From positions 1,798,001 through 1,862,000 of the forward strand of contig NZ_CP114291.2 of assembly GCF_027111355.2 (NCBI RefSeq): DNA of 64,000 nucleotides, in the 5' to 3' direction. A program made the translations under genes and the position numbers. This document shows positions 46,088 through 55,174 of this stretch, in pieces. The stretch comes from Flavobacterium eburneipallidum. GTDB lineage: Bacteria; Bacteroidota; Bacteroidia; Flavobacteriales; Flavobacteriaceae. Every line of letters begins with the position of its first letter. Position 1 is the first letter of the stretch. The notes below the pieces were generated by a model. The model had not been told where the DNA came from, searched no databases, and saw only the letters and a program-made list of their open reading frames with translations.

Positions 46088-47311
46088 ATGAAAAATATAA
46101 TCTTTCTTATTTCACTATCTGGTTTTTTTACGGTTTTAAGTTGTTCTAATGACAAAAAAAATCCGACTCCAATAGCTATAATTACAGATCCAGTTGAAAC
46201 CAACACTCCAAATACCGCTTACAGTCCAGCATTTTCAGGACAAACTCGAATTAGCGGTATTAAGACAAAAACCAGTTATGAGTCAGTTGTAATTACTACT
46301 AACTTAACAAATCCTTGGGGAATAAAAAGTCTTCCTGATGGTAGGTTATTAATCACCGAAAAAGCAGGGCAAATGCGAATCGTTACTACAACTGGAATTG
46401 TGAGTAGTCCAATTACAGGAATTCCTGCAGTTAATTCAGGAGGTCAAGGAGGTTTGTTAGGCTTATGTCTAGATCCGGATTTTACGTCTAACCGTATGAT
46501 ATATTGGGTTTTCGCCGAAGCTACTACGGGAGGAAATAATACAGCAGTAGCTAAAGGAAAGCTTTCTACCGATGAAAAAACAATAGAGGGAGCAACTGTA
46601 ATTTATAGAGCAAAACCAGTCAATTCCAGTACGCTACATTATGGTGGACGTATTCTTTTTGATACTACAGGTAATCTTGTGGTAAGTACAGGAGAGCGTT
46701 CTGTTATAGAAACTAGACCATTGGCTCAATCTGTTTCTTCGGGTCTTGGAAAAGTCATTCGAATAACCAAAGACGGACAACCTGCATCTGGAAATCCAAC
46801 TTTTAGTGGAGTTGGCACATTGCCTGAATTGTTCAGTATTGGTCATAGAAACCCTCAAGGATTAGCACTTCATCCTGTTACTGGCGAAATATGGTTAAGC
46901 GAACATGGACCAAGAGGAGGTGATGAAATTAATCGTTTGCTAGCGGGAGCTAATTACGGATGGCCTACAATTACTTATGGTATAGAATATAGTGGTACCA
47001 AAATAGGAGCAGGAATTCAGCAACAAACAGGTATGGAACAACCCGTCTATTATTGGGATCCTGTAGTTTCGCCAAGTGGTATGACTTTTTATAAAGGAAA
47101 CCGAATCGCCGAATGGGAAAACAACCTTTTTATAGGAGCTTTGAGTGGGATGCATATTGTTCGTTTGGCTATCGAAAATAATAAAGTCGTAGGAGAAGAA
47201 AGATTATTAGCATCCGAAAATCAACGATTTAGAGACGTAACTCAAGGAACTGACGGTGCTTTGTATGCTATAACAGATCAAGGAAGACTTTATAAAATAG
47301 ATAAAAAATGA
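46088..47311 (+). CDS. PQQ-dependent aldose sugar dehydrogenase lipoprotein
   Basis: 407 residues from the ATG at 46088 (MKNIIFLISLSGFFTVLSCSN; lipobox Cys about 19). Six-bladed propeller of the soluble glucose/aldose dehydrogenase family: LTNPWGIKSLPDGRLLITEK (about 80), GGQGGLLGLCLDPDF, HYGGRILFDTTGNLVV, IGHRNPQGLALHP (about 255), and SEHGPRGGDEINRL with the catalytic His, then ANYGWPTITYG. It oxidises aldoses with PQQ and Ca2+. The gene does not show where PQQ comes from. The extended frame back to 45980 lacks a signal peptide in front, so it was rejected. Confidence 0.88.
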   Translation: MKNIIFLISLSGFFTVLSCSNDKKNPTPIAIITDPVETNTPNTAYSPAFSGQTRISGIKTKTSYESVVITTNLTNPWGIKSLPDGRLLITEKAGQMRIVTTTGIVSSPITGIPAVNSGGQGGLLGLCLDPDFTSNRMIYWVFAEATTGGNNTAVAKGKLSTDEKTIEGATVIYRAKPVNSSTLHYGGRILFDTTGNLVVSTGERSVIETRPLAQSVSSGLGKVIRITKDGQPASGNPTFSGVGTLPELFSIGHRNPQGLALHPVTGEIWLSEHGPRGGDEINRLLAGANYGWPTITYGIEYSGTKIGAGIQQQTGMEQPVYYWDPVVSPSGMTFYKGNRIAEWENNLFIGALSGMHIVRLAIENNKVVGEERLLASENQRFRDVTQGTDGALYAITDQGRLYKIDKK

Positions 47312-47352
47312 TTTTTTTAAGTAAACTATTATGTAATACTTGTGCTTGCATA

Positions 47353-47383
47353 TTGAATCTACAATTGATAAAGATTATCTTTG
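47353..47383 (+). promoter_or_regulatory. Promoter of the glycosyltransferase-coaE operon
   Basis: TTG (47353-47355), 20 nt, TATCTTTG (47376-47383). Predicted leader about 36 nt. Confidence 0.68.
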
Positions 47384-47423
47384 CAGCAATTTTTAATAAA
47401 AGTTTTACTTCTTAATTTTCGTT

Positions 47424-48422
47424 ATGTTATTTTCTCTAATCATTCCTGTTTATAATCGTCCAGATGAAGTGGATGAGCTATTAGAAAGTTTGTCGCAACA
47501 AGATTATGCCAATAATTTTGAAGTGGTGATAATCGAAGATGGATCTACTTTGCGCTGTGATAATGTGGTGCGTAAGTATGCAGGGAAATTACATTTGGCT
47601 TATTGTTTCAAAGAAAATTCAGGGCCTGGAGATTCTAGAAATTACGGAATGAGAAGAGCCAAGGGGAATTATTTTATTATTTTTGACTCTGATTGTATTA
47701 TTCCAAAGAATTATTTAAGCGAAGTTGCAAAAGCTTTAAATGAAAATTACGTAGATTGTTTTGGTGGTCCAGACAAAGCTTTGGATAGTTTTTCAGATAT
47801 TCAAAAAGCCATTAATTTTGCGATGACTTCTTTCTTGACTACTGGCGGAATTAGAGGTGGATCAGAGAAAATAGACAAGTTTCAACCACGAAGTTTTAAT
47901 ATGGGATTGTCCCGAAAAGCCTTTGAAGCTTCTAACGGTTTTGGAAATATTCATCCAGGAGAAGATCCAGATTTATCCATAAGATTATGGAATTTGGGCT
48001 TTGAAACCAGACTTTTTTCGAAAGCATTCGTTTATCACAAAAGAAGAATTGATTGGGAAAAATTTACTATTCAGGTTAATAAATTTGGCAAAGCCAGACC
48101 TATTTTGAATAGCTGGTATCCGCAATACAACAAGCTTACTTTCTTTTTTCCATCGGTTTTTATCATTGGGTTTCTATTTTCTATCGTTTTGTTAATTTTT
48201 AATTACGATTTTTTACTTAAATTTTACTTTTTGTATTTTTTGGCACTTTTTTTGTTGTCTTCTTTTCAGAACAAAAGTTTTAAAATTGGAATTTTGTCTG
48301 TTAAGGCGGTTTGGAAACAATTTTTTGGTTACGGAGCAGGTTTTTTAGAGTCTTATATCAAAATTATTATTCTGAATCAAAAACCGCAAGAGGCTTTTCC
48401 AGAGTTGTTTTTCAAAAAATAA
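47424..48422 (+). CDS. Family 2 glycosyltransferase with C-terminal membrane segments
   Basis: 332 residues. GT-A core: FSLIIPVYNRPDEVDELLES (start), VIIEDGST, NYFIIFDSDCIIPKNYL (DxD-type motif about 90) and HPGEDPDLSIRLWNLGFETR (about 173; likely catalytic base region). Then two or three hydrophobic segments (about 240-285) and a short tail. It transfers a sugar from a nucleotide donor at the inner membrane; acceptor unknown. 1 nt before coaE. Confidence 0.85.
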   Translation: MLFSLIIPVYNRPDEVDELLESLSQQDYANNFEVVIIEDGSTLRCDNVVRKYAGKLHLAYCFKENSGPGDSRNYGMRRAKGNYFIIFDSDCIIPKNYLSEVAKALNENYVDCFGGPDKALDSFSDIQKAINFAMTSFLTTGGIRGGSEKIDKFQPRSFNMGLSRKAFEASNGFGNIHPGEDPDLSIRLWNLGFETRLFSKAFVYHKRRIDWEKFTIQVNKFGKARPILNSWYPQYNKLTFFFPSVFIIGFLFSIVLLIFNYDFLLKFYFLYFLALFLLSSFQNKSFKIGILSVKAVWKQFFGYGAGFLESYIKIIILNQKPQEAFPELFFKK

Positions 48423-48423
48423 T

Positions 48424-49005
48424 ATGACAAAAATAATCGGATTAACAGGAGGCATTGGGAGTGGAAAAACGACTATTGCCCGTCTTTTTATGGCAGCTGC
48501 TGTTCCAGTTTATATTGCTGATGATGAAGCAAGGAAACTCATGCAATCCGAAGAAATTATTCAAGAAATCAAAGCGAAATTTGGCACAACAATTTTTGAA
48601 AATGATGTTTTGAATAGACAAAAACTCGCCGAAATAGTCTTTAATAATCCCGAAAAATTAAAATTGCTTAACGGTATCATTCATCCTGCGGTTAAAAAGG
48701 ATTTTGATGTTTGGGTTTTAAACCAAAAACAAGCTTCTTTCGTAATTTATGAAACAGCCATTTTGTTCGAAAGCGGAAGTTATAAAAATTGCGACCATAT
48801 CATTGCCGTAACAGCACCTATAGAAACAAGGATTCAAAGAGTAATGCAACGAGATAATGCCTCTCGCGAGCAGATTATGACTAGAATCAATTCGCAATGG
48901 ACCGATGAGCAACGCATTGCCAAAAGTGATTTTGTGATAGAAAATGATACTGTAGAAACCACTAAATTAGAAGTGGATAAGATTCTTAAAATTTTGAATA
49001 ATTGA
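48424..49005 (+). CDS. coaE: Dephospho-CoA kinase
   Basis: 193 residues. P-loop IIGLTGGIGSGKTTIARLF at the N-terminus, YIADDEARKL (the catalytic Asp region), LNGIIHPAVKKDF and RIQRVMQRDNASREQIMTRI (lid). It phosphorylates dephospho-CoA, the final CoA step, after CoaBC. 1 nt after the glycosyltransferase, so translationally coupled. Confidence 0.95.
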   Translation: MTKIIGLTGGIGSGKTTIARLFMAAAVPVYIADDEARKLMQSEEIIQEIKAKFGTTIFENDVLNRQKLAEIVFNNPEKLKLLNGIIHPAVKKDFDVWVLNQKQASFVIYETAILFESGSYKNCDHIIAVTAPIETRIQRVMQRDNASREQIMTRINSQWTDEQRIAKSDFVIENDTVETTKLEVDKILKILNN

Positions 49006-49066
49006 CAATCAAAATCTATTTTGTTAATGTTGGGTTAAATTATTATTATTTATATTGTTAAAATAT

Positions 49067-49074
49067 TAGCTTTG
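49067..49074 (+). promoter_or_regulatory. Candidate -7 element of the histidine kinase gene (leaderless)
   Basis: TAGCTTTG, ending 5 nt before the ATG at 49080, so the predicted start is at or 1 nt before the start codon. No TTG at the proper -33 position. Confidence 0.45.
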
Positions 49075-49079
49075 TATCG

Positions 49080-50663
49080 ATGAATAAATTATTTTTTAGA
49101 TTGTTGGTACTATTGATGAGTTTGTCCCTAATTGGGATCATACTGGTTCAGGTATATTGGTTTAATTCCTCGTTTCAAAACAATGACGAGCAATTCAAGT
49201 TTCATGTAAAACAAGTGATTGGAAATGTTGCTGATAAGTTGCAAGAACAAGAAGCTTACAGTTTTTATGATAAATACAATAAGTACAAAGATAGCACGGG
49301 TAAAATTCCTCAAAAGGTAGATTTGTTAGAGTTCTATTATGTTCAAAAAAATCATGAAACTAACACAACAACCGTTTATTCAAGTACCATAAAATCAGAA
49401 GATTATAATATATCTTCAACGTTCTTTGATAAAAAATTAGATAGTGTAAAGTTTAAAAGTTTCAATTCTAAACGCACTACCGAAGTTTATAACAACAATA
49501 AAATTGATGTTTCGTCCAATCAGCAAAAATTGATTCCCGATGTTAAGATTGAAAAATCTGGAAATTTAGATGTTTTAGACAATGCTCAATTTGAAATTTT
49601 CTTTAAAGACATTGCCTCTACAATGCCTTTGCAAGAAAGAGTTACTAAAGAAGCTTTGCAAAAATTGTTGAAATCAGAATTAGTAGAATATGGTGTAAAC
49701 ACACCTTTTGAATTTGGAATTTACAGCAACGGTTTGGCTACAAAAGTAAAATCGGATGGGTTTGAATATGATAAAAAAAGCACCTATTCCATTCCTGTTT
49801 TTACCGATAATGAAGGCAATCACAAATACCAATTATTAGTTTCATTTCCGCAAAAGAAGAAGTTTTTGCTAACCGATTTGATGGGAATTACGTTGTTGTC
49901 TATCATTTTTACGCTCATTATTATTATTGCTTATTCCAGTGCGTTGAACCAATTGATTCGTCAGCGTCATATATCTGAAATAAAATCGGATTTTATTAAT
50001 AATATGACTCATGAGTTCAAAACACCAATTGCCACTATCAATTTAGCCTTGGATGCTATAAAAAATCCAAAAATTATTGAAGATAAAGAAAAGGTTTTCA
50101 AATATCTTCAAATGATTAAAGATGAAAATAAAAGAATGCACGCACAGGTGGAGAATGTGTTGAGAATATCTAAATTAGAGAAAAAAGAATTAGATATTGC
50201 TAAAGAACCTGTTGATATTCAGGAGATTATTGATGATGCAATTGAACACGTAAGTTTGATATTAGAAGATAGAGAAGGATCAATTACAAAGGATTTTAAA
50301 GCTGTTCGCACAACCGTTTTGCTCAACGAAGTTCATTTTATAAATGTAATTGTAAACATATTAGAGAACGCCATAAAGTACACACCTAATGTTCCTAAAA
50401 TTGAAATTCTTACAGAAAATGTAAAAGAATTTTTGATTGTCAAAGTAAAAGATAATGGAATTGGGATGAGTAAAGTGGCTCAAAAAAGAATTTTCGAAAA
50501 GTTCTACAGAGAACACACCGGAGATTTACACGATGTAAAAGGTCATGGTTTAGGCCTAGCTTATGTCAAAAAAATTATTGACGACCACAATAGTCAAATA
50601 TACGTAGAAAGCGAAAAAGGGAAGGGAAGTACCTTCATAATAAAAATACCATTAATAAATTAA
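49080..50663 (+). CDS. Sensor histidine kinase (RprX-like)
   Basis: 527 residues. Transmembrane segment about 8-28, periplasmic sensor (30-265), second membrane segment (about 267-287), HisKA with phospho-His in NNMTHEFKTPIATIN (about 313), and HATPase: NILENAIKYTP (about 425), KDNGIGMSKVAQ, KGHGLGLAYVKKI. Pairs with the response regulator 3 nt downstream. Order and type recall RprX-RprY of Bacteroides; the stimulus is unknown. Confidence 0.9.
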   Translation: MNKLFFRLLVLLMSLSLIGIILVQVYWFNSSFQNNDEQFKFHVKQVIGNVADKLQEQEAYSFYDKYNKYKDSTGKIPQKVDLLEFYYVQKNHETNTTTVYSSTIKSEDYNISSTFFDKKLDSVKFKSFNSKRTTEVYNNNKIDVSSNQQKLIPDVKIEKSGNLDVLDNAQFEIFFKDIASTMPLQERVTKEALQKLLKSELVEYGVNTPFEFGIYSNGLATKVKSDGFEYDKKSTYSIPVFTDNEGNHKYQLLVSFPQKKKFLLTDLMGITLLSIIFTLIIIIAYSSALNQLIRQRHISEIKSDFINNMTHEFKTPIATINLALDAIKNPKIIEDKEKVFKYLQMIKDENKRMHAQVENVLRISKLEKKELDIAKEPVDIQEIIDDAIEHVSLILEDREGSITKDFKAVRTTVLLNEVHFINVIVNILENAIKYTPNVPKIEILTENVKEFLIVKVKDNGIGMSKVAQKRIFEKFYREHTGDLHDVKGHGLGLAYVKKIIDDHNSQIYVESEKGKGSTFIIKIPLIN

Positions 50664-50666
50664 GAT

Positions 50667-51371
50667 ATGGAAAATGTAAATAAAAGAATCCTTTTGGTTG
50701 AAGATGACCTTAATTTTGGAGCAGTATTAAAAGATTATTTAATGCTAAATGATTTTGATGTCACTTTGGCAAAAAACGGAATGGAAGGTTTCGAAAAATT
50801 CAAGAAAGATCCTTATGATTTGTGTATCCTAGACGTGATGATGCCATACAAAGATGGATATACTTTAGCTAAAGAAATCAGAGAGAAAAATGCTGATGTG
50901 CCAATCATCTTTTTAACAGCAAAATCGATGAAAGAAGATGTGCTTAAAGGTTATAAAGCAGGAGCTGACGATTATTTGAACAAACCTTTCGATTCTGAAG
51001 TTTTGTTGATGAAAATTAAAGCTATCATTCAAAGAAAATCATCTGCTACACAAGCAGAGCCTGTTCAATTTGAATTTAATGTAGGTCAATTTCATTTGAA
51101 CTCAAAACTTCGATTTTTATCTTACGGAACTGAAGAACCAGTAAAATTATCTCCTAAAGAAAATGAATTATTAAAAATGCTTATTCTTCACGAAAATGAC
51201 TTAATGCCAAGAGAATTGGCTTTGACCAAAATTTGGAGAGACGACAACTATTTCACTTCCAGAAGTATGGATGTTTATATTGCTAAATTAAGAAAGTATC
51301 TTAAACTAGATCCAAACGTGGAAATCTTGAATATTCACGGTGAAGGATTTAGATTAGTGGTTAAGAAATAA
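50667..51371 (+). CDS. OmpR-family response regulator (RprY-like)
   Basis: 234 residues. Receiver with acidic pair LLVEDDLNFG, phosphoacceptor in LCILDVMMPYKDG (about 57) and Lys in ADDYLNKPFDSE (about 107), then a winged-helix DNA-binding domain (about 130-234: KLSPKENELLKMLILHEND, SRSMDVYIAKLRKYL, IHGEGFRLVV). Cognate to the kinase 3 nt upstream. Confidence 0.92.
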   Translation: MENVNKRILLVEDDLNFGAVLKDYLMLNDFDVTLAKNGMEGFEKFKKDPYDLCILDVMMPYKDGYTLAKEIREKNADVPIIFLTAKSMKEDVLKGYKAGADDYLNKPFDSEVLLMKIKAIIQRKSSATQAEPVQFEFNVGQFHLNSKLRFLSYGTEEPVKLSPKENELLKMLILHENDLMPRELALTKIWRDDNYFTSRSMDVYIAKLRKYLKLDPNVEILNIHGEGFRLVVKK

Positions 51372-51387
51372 TTACGGTCAATAAACA

Positions 51388-51430
51388 AAAAGTCCCCAAA
51401 AGAGTTAATCTTTTGGGGACTTTTTTTATG
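51388..51430. terminator. Bidirectional terminator between the regulator and oxyR
   Basis: Perfect 13-bp stem (AGTCCCCAAAAGA at 51391-51403 with TCTTTTGGGGACT at 51409-51421), 5-nt loop, A-run before and T-run after. Serves convergent genes. Confidence 0.88.
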
Positions 51431-51446
51431 TGTTACAATGTATGAT

Positions 51447-52388
51447 TTATTTCTTCTGTAGAGGACTAATAATTTGAACATTTTGAAAAGCGATGGCTCC
51501 TTTGACAACTCCAGAAATTGTAGTTCTTAAAGCATCAATAATGTGGATTTTCAATTCGTTTTTAGGATAAATTAAACTGACTTCTCTGGCTGGTTTTGGC
51601 TCTTTGAAGTGTCTTAATTTTAATTGGTCTTTTTCTTTTAAATCCAAAGTATGTAAGTAGGGAAGTAGCGTAGTTCCTAGTCCTTCATCTGCCAGTTTTA
51701 TCAAGGTTTCGAAACTACCACTTTCTAATTGAAATGAATTTTTAGAAACTACACCTTGATTTTTACATAGATTTAAGATTCCGTCTCTAAAACAGTGTCC
51801 GTCTTGTAATAGTAAAATCTCATCCAAATTTAAGTCTGAAACTTCTATTTCGGTTTTGTTAGCAATAGCATTGGTTTCAGGAATATAAGCCACGAATGGC
51901 TCGTAATACAATACAATTTCTTTTATTTTTTCATCTTCTAATGGTGTTGCGGCAATAGCTGCATCCAGATGACCATTTTTTAAACGAAGGATAATTTCAT
52001 CGGTATTCAATTCTTCGATGATGAGTTTTATTTTTGGATATTTCTTGATAAAATTATTCAAAAACATGGGCAAAAGTGTAGGCATAATCGTTGGAATAAT
52101 TCCCAATCGGAATTCCCCACCAATAAATCCTTTTTGATGTTCTACAATATCTTTGATTCTATCTGCTTCAATGACAATATTCTTGGCTTGATTGACAATT
52201 TTTTGACCAATATCAGTGAGTTGAATCGGCTTTTTACTTCTGTCAAATATTTGCACATTTAATTCTTCTTCGATTTTCTGGATTTGCATACTCAATGTAG
52301 GTTGAGTCACAAAACATTTTTCGGCAGCAAGCGTAAAATTTTTATGTTCGGCTACAGCCAAAACGTATTGTAGTTGAGTAATTGTCAT
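51447..52388 (-). CDS. oxyR: LysR-type hydrogen-peroxide regulator OxyR
   Basis: 313 residues. N-terminal LysR helix-turn-helix: MTITQLQYVLAVAEHKNFTL and CFVTQPTLSMQIQKIEEELN. C-terminal sensor domain with both redox cysteines in GHCFRDGILNLC (about 199-210), the hallmark of OxyR. Peroxide oxidises the pair to a disulfide and activates defence genes. A TATATTTG -7 element lies 20 nt upstream of the ATG. Divergent from carbonic anhydrase. Confidence 0.92.
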   Translation of the reverse strand: MTITQLQYVLAVAEHKNFTLAAEKCFVTQPTLSMQIQKIEEELNVQIFDRSKKPIQLTDIGQKIVNQAKNIVIEADRIKDIVEHQKGFIGGEFRLGIIPTIMPTLLPMFLNNFIKKYPKIKLIIEELNTDEIILRLKNGHLDAAIAATPLEDEKIKEIVLYYEPFVAYIPETNAIANKTEIEVSDLNLDEILLLQDGHCFRDGILNLCKNQGVVSKNSFQLESGSFETLIKLADEGLGTTLLPYLHTLDLKEKDQLKLRHFKEPKPAREVSLIYPKNELKIHIIDALRTTISGVVKGAIAFQNVQIISPLQKK

Positions 52389-52407
52389 TGTATAGTATTT
52401 TGTGATG

Positions 52408-52415
52408 CAAATATA
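52408..52415 (-). promoter_or_regulatory. Candidate -7 element of oxyR
   Basis: TATATTTG on the minus strand, 19 nt before the oxyR ATG. A TTG at 25 nt upstream is the best, somewhat long, -33 candidate. Confidence 0.5.
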
Positions 52416-52533
52416 AAAACAATCAATTTAATTTATAACGCAAAACTTCATTATTTTATAAAAATCATTTAGATGCTCAAAGCTTGGTAACAAGATTAAC
52501 AATATTATCGATTTTTGTACGGATTATATTTCC

Positions 52534-52541
52534 TATTTTTG
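52534..52541 (+). promoter_or_regulatory. Candidate -7 element of carbonic anhydrase
   Basis: TATTTTTG with TTG (52515-52517) 16 nt upstream; predicted start about 52546, which excludes the longer open frame from 52515. Confidence 0.5.
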
Positions 52542-52562
52542 GAAAACATAATACATACAACA

Positions 52563-53198
52563 ATGAGCGACTTTTATAAGAAAATATTAGAGAATAATAA
52601 AAAATGGGTTGAAGATTCATTAGCATTAGATCCTAATTATTTTCAAGATCTTGCCAAAGGACAAACTCCACCATTGCTATGGATTGGTTGTTCAGACAGT
52701 AGAGTTCCTGCCAACGAAATTATTGGCGCAAAACCAGGAGAAACTTTCGTGCATCGAAATATTGCCAATATGGTTATTCATTCGGATATGAATATGTTGA
52801 GTGTTTTGGATTATGCTGTAAATGTTTTGAAAGTAAAACACGTATTGGTTTGTGGTCATTATGGTTGTGGCGGTATAAAGGCCGCTATGGGCAATGATTC
52901 AGTAGGTATAATAGACAACTGGATTCGTCATATAAAAGACATTTATCGCCTGCATCATGTAGAGTTAGATGCTATTGAGGAGGAAAACGAAAGATTTAAC
53001 AGATTTGTAGAATTAAATGTTATTGAGCAAGTATATGATTTGGCCAAGACCTCAATTGTTCAATCAGCCTGGAAAAAAGGACAAGAGTTATCCATCCACG
53101 GTTGGGTTTATGGTCTGAATTCAGGATATGTAACTGACTTAAATGTGAATTTTAGCTCTGATAAAGATTTAGACGGTGTGTATCAATTGAAGTTTTAA
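52563..53198 (+). CDS. can: Beta-class carbonic anhydrase
   Basis: 211 residues from the ATG at 52563 (MSDFYKKILENNKKWVEDSL). Zinc ligands CSDSRVPAN (Cys/Asp, about 43-51), the His and Cys of GHYGCGGIKAAM (about 101) and the typical HRNIANMV. It interconverts CO2 and bicarbonate in the cytosol. C-terminal HGWVYGLNSGYVTDL is also typical. Monocistronic; divergent from oxyR. A large inverted repeat follows. Confidence 0.94.
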   Translation: MSDFYKKILENNKKWVEDSLALDPNYFQDLAKGQTPPLLWIGCSDSRVPANEIIGAKPGETFVHRNIANMVIHSDMNMLSVLDYAVNVLKVKHVLVCGHYGCGGIKAAMGNDSVGIIDNWIRHIKDIYRLHHVELDAIEEENERFNRFVELNVIEQVYDLAKTSIVQSAWKKGQELSIHGWVYGLNSGYVTDLNVNFSSDKDLDGVYQLKF

Positions 53199-53243
53199 AA
53201 GAAATTAAGTATAGATAGCTGGTAACTTTTTCAGTTATCAAAC

Positions 53244-53313
53244 AAATAAACCGCAAATTCACAAATCAAAAACCCTGACTGGAAAAGGTAATTTGCGAAT
53301 TTGCGGTTTATTT
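53244..53313. repeat. Long inverted repeat / terminator between carbonic anhydrase and the LETM1-related gene
   Basis: 23-bp arms at 53244-53266 and 53291-53313 match at 22 of 23 positions, with a 24-nt loop. Each arm holds a near-repeat of GCAAATTC and CACAAAT. It ends with a T-run on the plus strand and an A-run on the other side, so it may end both convergent genes. Confidence 0.75.
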
Positions 53314-53328
53314 TTGTGAATTTTCGTC

Positions 53329-54537
53329 TTATTCTAAATCTTCTTCATCTAAATTTTCATTAAAAGCCGAGGGTAAAAATTTAGGTATAAATTTGATAAA
53401 AATAGGGAGTAACAAACTTCCTCCAGGCAATAAAAAAATAGCCAGCGAAGGAACTGTTTTGCAAATGTCTAATAGCTGTTTTCGTACTTTTTTCTTTTCC
53501 TTTTCGTCCAAATCTCTTCGGGTAGAATAGGCTAATAAGAGCATTAGTTCCTTGCTTTGCACAATTTCTTTGACCAATCTGTTTTTATTGCGAGTAATCA
53601 ATGTTATGACCGTTTGTGTGGTTTGGTCGTAAAAATGTTTTACAGGATTAGAGTATTTAAAATAAGGAATTTCGTTTTTGTATTGGGTGATAAATTCATT
53701 TGTTTTGTCAATACTTTCGGTGACAAAAACATCAGGAACGTTCATTAATTCAGCTAGTTTGTGCAAAAAATAAGCTTCGTTATTTTCTATAATTCCATCG
53801 CTCCACAATGCCATTCCAGCCATATCTATCAGATAACTTTGTTCCAATTCGTTGGTAAAAAAATCTAATTTTAATTCTTCTAAATTCTTGATATTTACTT
53901 TCGAAAATTTGCTGTAGCGCACTGAAGATTCAAAAAGTTTGATCAATAAATCGTCGTATTTAGATTTAGTAGTTTTGGTTTTTAATGCCAGTGAAACGAT
54001 ACTAATAATAGTTTCCTCAATTTTTTTTAAATATTTTTCTGGAATTTCTCCATGAACTAAATATTGGCGAAAAGCCAAAACATCTATAAAGAGTAGCGCA
54101 TTAGTAACAATGTGAGAAAAGTTTTTGCTGATGATATCAATATTGGTTTGAACCCTGCTGTCTATAATTTTTTCCAAGTTCAATGAAGGAGAATCATTGG
54201 GCAATATTTTTTTGAAAAGATTGAATCCTTGCGGGTTCATTTCATTATAAAAAGCAACTGTTTTTGGAATAAAAATTTCAGGATTTTTTTCTTTTGAAGT
54301 TAATATATAAACTCCAAATAAGGTATTAAGCAACGCTACTTTTGATATTTCGTTCGTTAGCCATCCTTTTGTTTTTATGGGGAAATCGGTATCAAAAGAA
54401 ACGATATGACCGTAGATAAATCCAGTTTTTCTAACTTTTGTATAAAACTCATTAGGCTGTATAGAAACGGGGAGCAAAGAAGGTTTTTGCTCTAAAAAAA
54501 ATTTGTCTATCCAACCAATTGCCGAGGGATTAATCAT
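53329..54537 (-). CDS. LETM1-related protein
   Basis: 402 residues, no signal peptide. The C-terminal segment KKKVRKQLLDICKTVPSLAI and FLLPGGSLLLPIFIKFIPKF (about 352-390), followed by LPSAFNEN, is the LETM1 hallmark: a hydrophobic hairpin with L-P-G-G. The N-terminal 340 residues are Bacteroidota-specific and helical. I recall this group being named LETM1-related, biofilm-associated in Flavobacteriia. Mitochondrial LETM1 takes part in cation/proton homeostasis, but the bacterial role is unproven. Confidence 0.72.
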   Translation of the reverse strand: MINPSAIGWIDKFFLEQKPSLLPVSIQPNEFYTKVRKTGFIYGHIVSFDTDFPIKTKGWLTNEISKVALLNTLFGVYILTSKEKNPEIFIPKTVAFYNEMNPQGFNLFKKILPNDSPSLNLEKIIDSRVQTNIDIISKNFSHIVTNALLFIDVLAFRQYLVHGEIPEKYLKKIEETIISIVSLALKTKTTKSKYDDLLIKLFESSVRYSKFSKVNIKNLEELKLDFFTNELEQSYLIDMAGMALWSDGIIENNEAYFLHKLAELMNVPDVFVTESIDKTNEFITQYKNEIPYFKYSNPVKHFYDQTTQTVITLITRNKNRLVKEIVQSKELMLLLAYSTRRDLDEKEKKKVRKQLLDICKTVPSLAIFLLPGGSLLLPIFIKFIPKFLPSAFNENLDEEDLE

Positions 54538-54588
54538 GCTGTTATTTTGAGGTGTAAATTTATGGTTTTTTATGAATTTGTATTGCTG

Positions 54589-55158
54589 TTAATCTCTGGA
54601 TTTTTTGTTTTGGTAACACAAATTTATGATTTGAGTTATTCTATTGTTTCGCGTTTCTTCTCTCTTGGCTTGATAGAGCCAATACAAATAATTTTTTCGA
54701 TAAGAAGGACTGAAATTTTGATAATTTTCAAAAGCGATTTTGTTTTCATCAAAAGCAGTTTTCAAATCTTCGGGTATGATCAAATCTTGTGCATCATCTA
54801 AAGATGTCCAAGAACCATTTTGCTTGGCGATTTCAATTTTGGCTAATCCGCTTTCGTGAATGAGGTTTTCTTTCAGAAGTCTTTCGACATACGATTTGTT
54901 GAGTTTGCTCCAAACGCTTTTGTTTTTCCGTGGAGAGAAAACTTGTATTCGGCGTTCATCATCAAGTTTTCTTACCGTAGAATCTATCCATCCATAACAA
55001 AGCGCTACTTGAACGGCTTCTTCCCATCGCATACTTTCAAATTGGCTACTAACTTTATAAAAAATCAAGTAAATACCTGTAGATGTATTATGATTTTGAT
55101 GCAACCATTCTCGCCATTCGTTAGCATTCTTAAAGTAATGCTGTTCTTTTTTGTCCAT
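54589..55158 (-). CDS. YdeI/OmpD-associated family protein
   Basis: 189 residues. Family landmarks: EWREWLHQNHNTSTGIYLIF, RWEEAVQVALCYGWIDSTVR (about 45), RIQVFSPRKNKSVWSKLNKS (about 70), and the C-terminal AFDENKIAFENYQNFSPSYR. Cytosolic. Members are linked to antimicrobial-peptide tolerance and bacteriocin protection in some bacteria, but the mechanism is unknown. 16 nt after the CLC-channel start region in reverse orientation, so probably its own unit with the neighbour. Confidence 0.82.
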   Translation of the reverse strand: MDKKEQHYFKNANEWREWLHQNHNTSTGIYLIFYKVSSQFESMRWEEAVQVALCYGWIDSTVRKLDDERRIQVFSPRKNKSVWSKLNKSYVERLLKENLIHESGLAKIEIAKQNGSWTSLDDAQDLIIPEDLKTAFDENKIAFENYQNFSPSYRKNYLYWLYQAKREETRNNRITQIINLCYQNKKSRD

Positions 55159-55174
55159 TAAATAAACTTTAAAA

